NCBI GenBank assembly: GCA_964019415.1
Contig: OZ025878.1
Coordinates: forward strand, 6,968,035 to 7,032,034
Length of the DNA stretch: 64,000 nucleotides
Direction: 5' to 3'
Source: Ianthella basta
Taxonomy: Eukaryota > Porifera > Demospongiae > Verongiida > Ianthellidae
The notes under the pieces were generated by a model, which ran no database searches, was not told the origin of the DNA, and saw only the letters and a list, made by a program, of their open reading frames with translations. Position 1 is the first letter of the stretch. The number at the start of each line of letters is the position of its first letter. The position numbers were made by a program, and so were the translations under genes. This document shows, one piece after another, positions 10,894 to 22,689 of this stretch.

Positions 10894-13800
10894 CGTGCAT
10901 GTGTGTGTTTGTGTGTATAGCTATGTTGTATTTATTGTTCATATCAATCACAGCCAGTAACAAGGGAGCCAGGTCACACAGAAAGCAGTCACAAGATTTA
11001 GTTGAAAGAAGGTACGCTTCACACAGTTTGGTTTTCATTGGAACATGACATCTAGCTTACAGTACCTAGATGTCGTGTATACGTATATAGTCCATAGTAT
11101 TACATCTTCAGATCATACACAATGCTTTATGGCAGTGCACATAAAACACATACACACAGAACGTAAAAGCTAAGGATGCATGCATTACAACCAACAGCTA
11201 GTTCTTGTAATGTTTAACAGTTAATTTTATTCCCCTTGCATCCATGGCAAGCCTTCAAAGGAGATGTAATTCCAGTGTGGTGACAAATAATCTTGTGGTT
11301 TCCAACTCATTAAGTGGTTATCACTCAGGTTAGTTCAAAGTGAAATGACTTTGGCTAGGCTAGCTGCATGGTATAATTATTGCCAAGGAGAAAGAATTAA
11401 TTAATCTTCCACCAAGCACTACTTAAATGGTCTGTAGTAAAAAACACTGTAAGGAGCTCTTCTGATTGGCTATAATCTGTTGTCAATGGAACATCTTCTT
11501 TGTACACATGCATGTGCATGGTTGAGATCTAGTGTGTGTGGTGTGCATGTTTGTGTGTCCCAATGACTTTTGGGAGGCAGCAAGGGTACTCAAAGAATTA
11601 TCAGATTCAGGTGTCTTACAGTGCATTGGCACATTTCCAGGCACCAGTGATAGCTACCTGTTTCCCATGACAGCAAGTACTACTCCTGGTGCATTCCAGT
11701 TTGTGATCAACAAAATGTCACAAACTGAACAACATAATCACTTAGCCTTTTCACCACCACTATCAACTTATTGCCTCACTTGGGGGGCTGCTATTTATTT
11801 ATGTGGACTAATCAGTATTGGACTTGAACAGCCCTTCAGTGCCCAACAGACACCCAAGCCAGCTGACGTACAGCATGAGTGTGTGTGTGTGTGCAACCAG
11901 CACAGAATTGTAGCCACATATTCTACATCCTTATCTCCTTCAGGTGAGGACACCCACATGACGAGAAGAATAGGCTCCACCAGTATTGCCTTTCCTGGTA
12001 TGTATGAATAGCTTAGCCTACTTCCTACCATTGCACCTCCTCTTACTTGCCAAGACTACTAAAGACAACAATGAAAGGAAAAGAGCCTAGTATAGTGACA
12101 ATAATGTTTCATAATTATGTTGGTATAATTATAGGTGTGTATGTTATATACCGTGGTCTGTTGGACCAGCTTCAGTACAGAATAACAGCCATTATTATTT
12201 TGTCTCCTCATCTCCTTCCAGTTGAGGGCACCCATTCAACAAGAAGGAGACCAGGGTCCACCAATGACCGCAAAAATGCTGGTATGTATGTATAGCTACG
12301 TCTTAATGAATGGCCAAAATTCTTGAAACAAAGAATTGTGTGGCATTCATGATAGCTACCATTTCTGAAAGCCTCCATAAATTTGTACTTATATGCACAC
12401 ATATTATGTACATAATAATACAAATCAGTCCTCTTCCACCGGAAAGATAGTGCTGTATTGAACAGAGGATGCTAGCACTCTCTGACGTGCAGCCACTCTC
12501 TGCTGCCTACTATAATGTACATCTCTAGCTGAAACTGCTCATTTTCATCCTCATCTTGCAATTGGGCATCACTTGCTGTCTACCAGTACACAAGTGACAC
12601 TAGAAGTGGGTATAAAGCTGCCACTATTTCTGGTTATTCTGTTTGACTTTAATAATTATACATAAGGATTATAATATCTGGATACAAAAGCAAGTTGCCC
12701 TTTGCCATTTCAAAGGTGTACGTACAGACAGTAACCGATTGTGTCTTTGATTATGTAGGCACGATTACTGTCAGTCTTGTCACGATTACTGTCAGTCAGA
12801 GGCCAGGTTAAAAACCTCTTGAAGGTAATAAAGGCCCAAGCCTCTAATGGGACAAATATTATGGTACACACAGCAACTGCTCAACATTGATCTCATCAAG
12901 CTTTTGTTTCAGCTAGCCCTAGTTGATAGTCATGTTTGCAAGTTCAGTTGTATTGTTTACCACTGCAATAGCTCTATAATGTTGACTAATACTGAAAAGT
13001 AGTCTTTAACCCTATCTCTTTTAAACATATTAAATCCATAATTTGTAGTTATCAAAACTTTGCTTACTTGCAACTGTACCCATGTCTTGTATAGAAGTAC
13101 ACAATGCAACAGGGACTGTTCGTTTGTACATGCAAGAGACAGCTGCAAATGAACCATGGCCAAAGTTAGGATAGCTGCTAAATATAAATGCAGTTATAGT
13201 GTGTTTTGTTAGGTAGTATTCTTTGTTGTTCCCTTGTCATCTCTTTCCAGCCAAACGAAAAGGGAAGGTAATGGACAGTGATTGTGACATCCTTTGTAAA
13301 GGTACTTGATAACCCTTTTTGTTAATATTTGAGTGTGTTCTGTGACATTGTGCAGCTATGTGTGTCTCACCTCATACATACAACTAGCAAAAGTATATAC
13401 TCCTCAGACTTTCACGAATGCGCAGAGATGTTAGTGATTGCTTCAGCCAGTCTGTCAGAATCAGTGTTTTGGTCAATTTACAACAATTCAGGACTCCGCG
13501 CTGGATTCACAGGATATATACTTACTGAACATTGACATGTAGTAGTATTAATGTACCAGGCTACACCCAATTCAGTGCATACATATATATACAAAGAAAT
13601 TTCCATACATTGAGCAGTGCTTCCAGTGATCTGCCATATTGTGCAGGAAATTTAAGATGGACAGTGCACTCAGTAGTTGGTCCTTTCATTGGCACTTTTT
13701 GCTTGTCTCCTGTTGCATCCCTTGTTTATCTGTTAGAAAAACTTCCATAAACACCATTTATTGTGTATGCATAGCTGCCCTGGTGTTCTGTGTATGCTTA

Positions 13801-16221
13801 TTTGTACTTACCCTGCACTATAAGTGTATGCATGTGTGTGTGTGCATGTGTGTGTGTGTGCATGCATGTGTGTGTCAAATCTACCTCTATCATGCACAAA
13901 CATCACACTGTCAATTAGCCACGACTCATGCTATTGCCTGCCTGCTACATCATGTAGTCACATACACCTAAGACTGACGACTTGCTTCCATTCATTCACT
14001 CTCTACTCCTGCATAAAGTTGTGCTCTATGTGTGGTTTAGTTGGTTAATTTAGTTATTATTTGTAGTGCTCATGTTCTCCTCTCTTTAATTCCCTTCCCT
14101 TGTTTCACAAGTTATAATGCTGGGGGAGTCTGGTGTGGGTAAGACCAATCTCCTTCTACGTTACACACATAAGATGTTCAATCCAGAAACACCACATACA
14201 CTTCAATGGGATGATTACAACCAGATTGTTGAAGTGGAATCTAAAAAAGTCAAAGCCTACATATGGGACACAGGTTTGTACATTCATGTGGTTCCATCAC
14301 CACTCTTTTTGTGCCTCATCTTCGATCAGCTCTTCCTCTCCTCAATGTTAATATGTACTTAAGAGTGGGTATATTATATGGTATTGTTATATATTAAATG
14401 TTCAGGAAACACTCCAAAGCATTAGACTGGACATTTAATGTGCAAGTCACTTCCGTGACCGTGGTGCACTATATGAGATTATGATACTAACCCCGTATAG
14501 AATATACCCAAGTTTTGTTGACACATTTATGGTAATCATGCATACACTGACATGATGTGGACACCTACACTTCAATCTGCTTCAATTTCTGCAGCTGGTC
14601 ATGAAAAATACAAGTCCATTGCCCCCTCGTAAGTTGGAAATGTATTGTGCATGTGTGTCATTAGGTGCATGCACATGCTTGTATATCAGGTACGTTTATC
14701 TGCATTCAAGCCATGTTACCCTCTCATCACTTATAATTTTCAATTTTTCTGTCATGCATCCCCACACCTTTGGTCCCCACACCCTAATGTCATCCCTCCA
14801 TTTCCTGCACAGGTACTACAGAGACGTTGATGGCGCTGTACTTGTGTATGACATGACAAACCGTAAAAGCTTTGAGAAGGTGGACATGTGGTTGAAGGAA
14901 CTGCAAGAACAGGTGGACTCAAAAATTGTCATCATGCTGTTTGGGAACAAGTGTGACCTACCAAGACCCCAACTGTGCCCACAGACAAGGCTAAGGCTTA
15001 TGCTGAGGAGAACTCCATGATGTTTTATGAAACATCTGCCAAGGATGGTACAAATGTGGAGGAAGCTTTCCATGAATTTCTGACAGGTCAGTAGTGCGGT
15101 TGCAGCGCTGTCATGAGCAGATGTGTGCAGACCATGGTAAGCTGTCCAGCCAATCCAAATTTAGCTATACCACTGTTTCCCCTATCCACATGTTGCAGCA
15201 ATTTTCCCTCTGCAATTTGAATAACAACCACCATTGCATTATTATACTAGACATAGTATATAGACATGCAGCAATGGCTACTACAACTGCCTGGCTGTGT
15301 AAGACTGTCAGCAACCCTCATTAGCAGCCTTTAGGTCTCACCATGTTCCTTTGGGAAGGGAATGTGGTGTATCACTACATTCCACCTGGCTATCTTGGCT
15401 ATCTCAGTAGCCATTGGCTGCATGTTGTCATACTGTCACTCTTACTTGATGCCCAAGATCAGATGTTATTAAACCAGCTGTACTTGCAATAAGGGGAGGA
15501 TAGCCATAATGCGAAAATGAATTTGAGACAGTCCCTCATCTGACAGAATCTCAGTGTTCCTTGCAAACTTTAATCTTCCACAGACTTGGCGGCTTGTCAG
15601 AATTGTGTTAGAAATTATGTATCAAAGTGTAAGTTGTGTCCATGTCATGCTGTGTGTACTACTTCATGCATCCTTCATCCTCTGAACCATTTCTGCACAA
15701 TTCAGAGTACATTACACTATAAACCTTCCTTCCTTCTTTATTGTTTTTGGATGAGATTTTTATATGCATGCATAGTTTCTGTAGTGCATGGAAGCTGTAC
15801 CTCCTGTGTTTCAACGGTTTTTCCACCAGGTGGTTTGCCATGCCCTTCAGAGACACACTGCACCATGTACATCTGCCCTTGTTTTTGGAGGAAACATTTT
15901 TGTACACACCCTAAAATTATAGTAGTTCTTCCTGTCCATAAATGTGTCATGAAGTGCATGTACGCAGCTACATAGCGGAACACGTGTCTCTTCCTTCTCT
16001 CTTATCATTCCTATACACCACTTCCCCTAACTATGCATCCTCTGTTCGCATGACATTGTACTCTCCCTCTTCTGGTCATAGTGATCCATCGCTCGAGCCA
16101 GCCGCGGGCACCCTCTATTCGCTTGCGACAAATGAAAATCAATACAATGGCAAGTTCACCATCACCACCAAGTAGCCCTGTGCCAGGGAGGAGCAGACGC
16201 AATCACTGCCCCTGCAAGTAG
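9839..16221 (+). CDS. CARD-Rab fusion gene B (one frameshift)
   Basis: Exons: 9839-9851 (MAAR); 10320-10712 CARD; linkers 11944-11997 and 12222-12281; 13251-13301; 14112-14273 with P-loop GESGVGKT; 14595-14628; 14813-15086; 16082-16221 ending HCPCK. All junctions are GT-AG and in phase up to the long GTPase exon, which is 274 nt instead of 275: a one-base loss near 14961-14980, just after NKCDL, shifts the frame before ETSAK. The ETSAK part is open in the other frame. The catalytic glutamine of AGQ is His here (AGHEKYKS), and the switch-I glycine of VGVDF is replaced. Without the shift the product would be about 393 aa. It is either a sequencing error or a recent pseudogene. CARD-to-GTPase linkage is inferred from order and phase; a further linker near 10954-11011 is possible but out of phase. 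Confidence 0.7.
10830..10914. repeat. (TG)n microsatellite
   Basis: Long pure TG run followed by TGCG/TGTT variants in the intron after the CARD exon of gene B. Confidence 0.95.
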
Positions 16222-17132
16222 ACATAGCAGCATATCTTACTGTATTGAGGAGAAGCTTACTTCACTTGAGAAGTGTATGCCTATGAGTCCTGCATCTGTA
16301 AGCTTGCACACATGTACATATATCACTAACAAAACCTTTATTTTATGTGACAGTGACATTTTGTATAAAAACAAAATATTTAATGTTTTTGTCATGAATT
16401 TGCATTAAATCGTTTTTATGTACTCCAATGCCTTGCTTAATGTGAGTGAGACCAATGTGTACCTATCTGTGGGTTAATGAATCCAGTAGTGTACATGCAG
16501 GCATGCATGCACGGTGCTTCCACATAATTTCAAAGTGTGCATGTGGGCATGTGGGCAGCCAGTGACAATAAGTGTGTGGCTGCTGAATAACCAGAATTAT
16601 AGGGTGCTGGTGTTTATTAACAGCAGGAAGGTAGCCCAGGTATGATGGCAAATACTTTAGGTCGATGCACTAGTCGCTGAGCACTGCACACTCCCTCCTT
16701 GTTCCATAAATAGATGTAAGTATAAAGCTTATGTCATTTTAACAATATATAATAATTAGATGGTGCATGTCATTGCGTCTCTCCACAATGACATGCACCA
16801 CCATCCATCCACCATCCCTGCATCTATGCATGCATGTTTTTCTGGAAAACCTTTCATATGGTAGCATGATATAATTACATAATTATTATAATCATTATAG
16901 AGCTTAGCTATGCTGGCTTGCTGGCTATAGCTACACAATGTAGATCATTCCTCTGGGTCCAAGGAAACTAAAGCTGTATAATCTGTAGACGTTCTGGTGC
17001 AGCTCTCGTCTTACTCCTTGCTAGCCCCTGCTTTCTCGCTGATGCACAGTAGAACTAAGGGCTGGGTATATTATTATGGCCATACTAGCGTGTTTCTGAA
17101 ACCGCATCCGCTTTTATATAGATTTCAACAAA

Positions 17133-20100
17133 ATGGCGTCGAAGAGCGACCTTAACATTGTTATAAATTTCTACAGAGAAGCATCGCATTATACCTTGTC
17201 GCATTGTTCTTCTTCCACCATCTCCCAACCCGCTGTCTCTGACCCCATGAGCAAGTGGAACAAAGATGCCCTGATCTCTTTGGAACGAGACCTTAAGATC
17301 AATGTCAACCCCGACAAATTGATAGACCTTTTGGAGCGGCCAGCCGGTGGGTTCATGACTGAGAGTGAGAGGATGTCCGTTTGTGAAGAGCCAAGACGAA
17401 GTCACAAGGTGGGGCGCATTATTGCCGTCTTGCGGGGTAAAGGTGATCGCGAGTTTGACATCTTCCTCAAAATGCTGAGGAACAGTGGTAATGAGGCATG
17501 GGCGGGACGGCTGGAGGAGGAAGCCAGGCGGTTCAGGAGAGGAACGAACGAAGGTAAGTATTACAAGGCATTGAGTGAAGCTAGGAGCAGGGCAGCGGAT
17601 ATGGCCTAATGGGAGGTTTGCCATGGTTACCCACTGTTTTTGTCAAAGCAAGAACAGTCTTATTTATACACACTGTCCGTTGGAGTTTCATGGCATAGCT
17701 AGCTATATCATTGTAGACCAAGGCAAAGAGCTATAGTGTAGCTCATATTACTGTAACTTCTCTGCTCTGCAGTGATAAGCATGCGAATACAACAGAGAGC
17801 TCCTCATCTGCAGCTATACCTGTTCACATTTTCCATGCAATGCTGAACACTGCATGCACTGCATAGATTAATTCCTTTTGCTCTTGAGCTTTTATGCAAA
17901 TAGTTTTATAGTATTAGAGTGCATTTGATTGCTTCCAGAGATTAAGTATATATCATCTCCAGCTATTCTTAACGGTTGACAATAATTTATTTATATTATT
18001 GTTCTATTGTATCCCCACCTCCTCCTCACACAGCCAAGTATACAAGGAAGCAAAAGATTGACAGACAATACGACTATCTCTGCAAAGGTATAGATAATAA
18101 AAGGCTTCTGTTTTGTTGCCACTGGATATCTGTTTGAAGAAATTGCATGGCTCACATAGTTTAGTTGAGATGGATATGTTAACTTTGTTTGCATGTGAGG
18201 CCTTCAACCTTGGAAGATAGATCAATCGAGCAATTATGTATGTTTAGTCAGTAGTGTCCATCCTCCTTCCTTCCCTCCCTCTTTCTTCCCCTTCCATCCC
18301 TCTTCCCTCCCCTTCCCTCTCTCTTTCCTCCCCTTGCCTCCTGCTCCCCTCCTTTTCCCTCCCTCTCCCCTCCACTTCCCTCCATCTCTCCTCCCCTTGC
18401 CTTCCTCTCCTCTCCCATGCCCTTCCCTCTCCCCTCCACTTCTTTCCCTCTATCTCCTCCCACTCCTTTCCTTTCTTCTCCCTCCCTTTTCTTATAGTTC
18501 TGTTGCTTGGTGACTCTGGTGTAGGTAAGTCTAATCTCTTATTACGCTTCACACGTAACGAGTTCAAGCTGGACTTAAGCAGTACCCTTGGAGTGGATTT
18601 TGACACCAGAATCATTGAAGTGAACTCCAAAGTAGTCAAGGCCTACATATGGGACACAGGTTAGTAATTCATTCCATGCACGTCTCCTTTCCATACAATC
18701 TGCCTCTTCAAATTTTCCTCTATACTGCTTCTCCCTCAACCCTACACTCTCCTTCTTGGTTACTTTTCTCCTCCCACTGTTGTCATTTCGAGTGTAATGA
18801 CACATTATTATTTTGTCGCTCTCCTGTTCTGATTTACTTTTGCCATGTTTGGATGCAAGTGGTTAGGAATTTTATAATAATGAAATTTAATGTTAATGTT
18901 TAAGAATTACTCATTCAGTTTTGCACAGATGGTCACAAAACATGGTAGGAATACGGAGAGACATAGTAAGAGTAACATGGCTGAGCCAAATTCTGGGAAA
19001 GTCCCCTGAGCTCTTATGTTGCCATATCTAAGAGATAGGAAAAAGATCATGTGTTTCATTGTTCACCAACTTCACCTTCAATTTTCTATCAATCTTCACC
19101 AAACTTGGTAGAGTATATCATAGCAATCTGATGAGTGACTTAAGTTGGCTAGCAGCTTTGCTGCTGGACTCCTTTAGACAAAATGCATTAACATAAGAAA
19201 ATCTTGTGTATGCACATTGAGTTTTTCGGCATGAGTGTACAGAATGCAATTTTGATTGGTAAATGCTCAGATTGTTAACAACTATGTATGTAATATATAA
19301 TAGCAACTCAATGTAGTATAGATTATAGACATAGTAAATTATAATTACAGACCACAGTGGGTTCTTTTGTCTACATGCTTCACTGTTTGTTCATGTGTTG
19401 ATATTATAGTATTCATGTCCACACATGTGATGTGTGTATGTATGTCTTGCGTTTGCAGCTGGCCAAGAGAGATTTAGTGCAATACCCAGAGGGTGAGTTT
19501 ATACGGAGGAGGTATCAATACACAGTGTCACTGAAGTGTACTAGTTAACTTTATATACCCATAAATGGACCCACCACTCCTTCAGCCCCTCATGCATGCT
19601 AGCATGCACACTCTTCCCCACACCCTACACTCATCTCCACACCATTCTCTCGTCCTCCTCAATTCTCTCTGCCCCACAATGTTATAGCTATTTTGTACAC
19701 ACCCTTCTTCCCACACCCTCTTCACCCCTCTCTAAATGCACCACAGGTACTATAGAGAAGCTGATGGTGCTTTACTTGTGTACGACATATCAAATCGCCC
19801 CACCTATGAGAATGTAGAGAGGTGGTTGAGGGAGCTGGGACTCCATGCAAACTCAAACATTGTCATCATGCTGGTTGGGAACAAGTGTGACCTGAAACAC
19901 ATACGACAGGTACCCAAAGACGAGGCAAAGGCCTATGCTGAGAAGAACTCCTTCTTGTTCTGTGAAACATCTGCCTTAGATTCTACCAATGTGGAGGCAG
20001 CATTTCACAGCTTTGTTACAGGTCAGTGATGCAGATGGTGCAACCATATACAATGTATATATACTTGCAGCTAATAGTAGACTTGTGCCCTGCCATTCTT

Positions 20101-20578
20101 TGTAATGTTTCTGCTAAATGCCATGTGCAAAGTAGCCAGAATAGACCTTCCATTATATGTACATGTGCTGTCACTGAGATTGTCACACTGCTATAACTCC
20201 AATCACTGTGCTCAATGCCTCAGCTGCAGCCTGCAGCGGCTGTGTATATATACTTTTGGACATGCACTAGTGCTGACTCATGACTCTAGTTGTACTTGTC
20301 TGTGTATTTTGTCACATTTGGTTCATCGATATCACTGCTCATGCATTCCATCCAACCTGCTCTTTACCTTCCATCCTCCTCTTACTATTTCCTCTTTCAC
20401 ATTCTTTGATCCTGTAAACCTTCCCTCCTCCTTCCTCCCATTAGAAATATGCCAGCAGGGAAATCCTCTTCCCGGCCCCTCCACTAGATCTGACCAACAA
20501 CTGGAGAATAGCACCATAGTTGTCCATCGCCAGCCACTACTACCAGAGCAACAGGGGAATAACTCCTGCAATTGCTAG
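17133..20578 (+). CDS. CARD-Rab fusion gene C, complete and open (359 aa)
   Basis: Exons 17133-17553, 18034-18087, 18498-18659, 19459-19492, 19747-20021 and 20445-20578 total 1080 nt with every junction GT-AG and in phase. Residues 39-132 form a CARD: six-helix pattern with a GFMTESERM turn and the motif [13 protein letters not shown], aligning by eye with Apaf-1-type CARDs. Residues about 141-158 are a short charged linker. The GTPase follows: GDSGVGKS (163-170), LGVDF switch I, WDTAGQERF (catalytic Q215), [18 protein letters not shown] (269-272), ETSA (297-300), which are Rab-family F motifs. The C-terminus NNSCNC is a canonical CxC double-geranylgeranylation signal, implying membrane anchoring. 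The 5' part is one exon, unlike its relatives, which have an intron after residue 4. It is the best-supported gene of the array. Its role is unknown; an adaptor-regulated membrane GTPase is an inference. Confidence 0.87.
18262..18490. repeat. Long polypyrimidine tract
   Basis: About 230 nt of almost pure C/T (CCTTCC, CTCTCC and similar) run directly up to the acceptor of the P-loop exon of gene C (AG at 18496-18497). It is far longer than a normal splice polypyrimidine tract and capable of triplex formation. Confidence 0.85.
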
Positions 20579-22689
20579 AATGGCATATTATTTATAGAAC
20601 GGTATGCATGCAATTTATACATTTATCAAGATAAGACCTTTTCACATTTACATTTTCACTTATACTCTGTTATAATACATACACGTATTTCACAGTACAG
20701 GTTGCCGAACCAATAACTATAGACCACCTATTGTACATCATGCAACCTTGCATTGCTTGGCTTTAGAGTGTTGGCTATAAATACTGCTCAGGAACATAAT
20801 CGTGCATTTCAAGTTACAACATATGAGGGTAATGTAATCATATGTAGATAATTGTTCCAGAATGCGTTGGGATGACCTGTGGGTCAGCACTGTACATGCA
20901 TGGACATGGTGTGAATTGTGTAGAAGATTGGGAGATATAACATGTCTGGTGGAACTGCATGCTCAGGCTGCCTATATAAGCCATATAGCCTAACCAGATT
21001 TTTAGGTCTGGCTGTTATTTTCTTTATAGCTAATGTACTTCCTGGCCTGTGCCTGTGACAGTTACATGCAGAGACAGCTTCCTCTTAGCTTATTCTGACT
21101 TGGCCTGACCACGTTTAAAGTGCTTCCTTCGGGCCCGTATGATTGTGACAATTGTAAATGCTAATATATTTAGTGGCCTCGTTCTATACAAAATGCATCA
21201 AAACCTGTAATGTAAATGGCACCTAGGAGAGCATATTTGGTATGCAGCATAAATTATAACAATTATATTGATTGATTATACTTACAATATCCCTGTTAAT
21301 GCACAGTCATGAAACTTGGTGGACACGGCCAGATGATCCCTCTGACTAGCGATTTTGCCTTAGTTATAGATAGTGGCAGAAAGACAGAGATAATTATGTA
21401 CTTGGAATATGCATGGCACCATTGAGGTGGCATAAAATCACCTATGCAGTAGTAGAATCAATTTGCTCAGCTGCAGTTGATTCACAACCTGCGTGAAGCT
21501 GCTTACAATACTATAATATATAGTCTGAGACTGTTTGCTATATAAGCCAATACCGTACAGTAGTGTGGCTGACATGACTTTGTCCACCACAGAGATGAAT
21601 GGCACCACCCAGGAATTAAAGAAAGGAAACAAGACAAAGTGGCAGTGATCCTTATATTATCTCATGCCTTCTTGCATAGCGCATGCATGCATGCAGAGTG
21701 ATTTGTTTTTCTAAAATTGCCTTTGAAGGAAATTTGAATTCAGCATTTATGGCAGTCAAATCATCTCTGAGTTTTGATTGAGTGTGAATAGAAGCATGCT
21801 TGCTACATGTAAATATGGTGACATTGTGCATCAAAATAGCAATGTAGCTATCACAATCATGCAGTTATCTCTGATAAACCTGTCAGGTGCATACGATTTT
21901 GTTTCTTTGCCTGTCTCAGGCTTTCCCTTAGCTTCCAATTACGTAGAGAAGTTGACGCTGCTCTAGAAATTTCTTCCCATGCAGGTACTCCTCTGACTGA
22001 TTATTATAACAATTGGACAGCACAACAGTAGTCCATCCACTGGCCAGAGCCAGTCATAGAGGAGAGCCCATGCAGAAGAAAGACACATGCAACTGTTACA
22101 TTTAATATGTGTGTCTGAAAGGCAAGTAGGAGAACTAGCTAACCACACACGTTGAAGAATGACTGCTATATATTGTTCCTTCTCCCACATTCTTAATCAT
22201 GTGCAGTTTTCTAATTTACCTTCAGCTATATAGCTAGCTAGCTATTTGCATGACTACAATAATCTAATGGTGTGTGCACAAGTAACTAGCTATATATAGT
22301 TACAACTGGCTATAGCTAGTGTATGTATGCATTCACATGCATCTCTGCAACAGTTACTGCGATCATGGATATACCGTGTAGCAGTGCTTCATTTGGTTTA
22401 GCTTTAGACTTGCTTAAATTTACTGTTACAGCATTACTTGTACAAAATTCACCGCAAAAATTTAATTCGGCAATGTCCCGTGCTTACAGGAAATTGTGCA
22501 ACCTTTGCAACAAATGAAGTGGTTTCAGTCACGTGCACCCACACAAAAGGATACACTAGCGCTAGTACGTCACCTGTTTGGAGAGATTTCATTGGTGAAC
22601 GTGATCAACCGCTTTTCGGTTGCATTGCAAAGATTCCACGATCTCCTGTACACACACGCATGCGCACAACTTGTGATCGATCAGTGGAA
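20579..22689. other. Intergenic region between genes C and D
   Basis: AT-rich sequence with repeated TAGCTAGC and TGCATGCA motifs. No exon with matching phase or domain content was recognised. The sequence just before 22690 should contain the promoter of gene D. Confidence 0.5.

Noticed and set aside
10954..11011. Possible extra linker exon in gene B ([12 protein letters not shown])
   Set aside because: Good AG/GT borders, but it ends in phase 2 and does not fit the next exon.
18244..18639. Glu/Gly/Arg-rich minus-strand frame
   Set aside because: Produced by the polypyrimidine tract before the P-loop exon of gene C.
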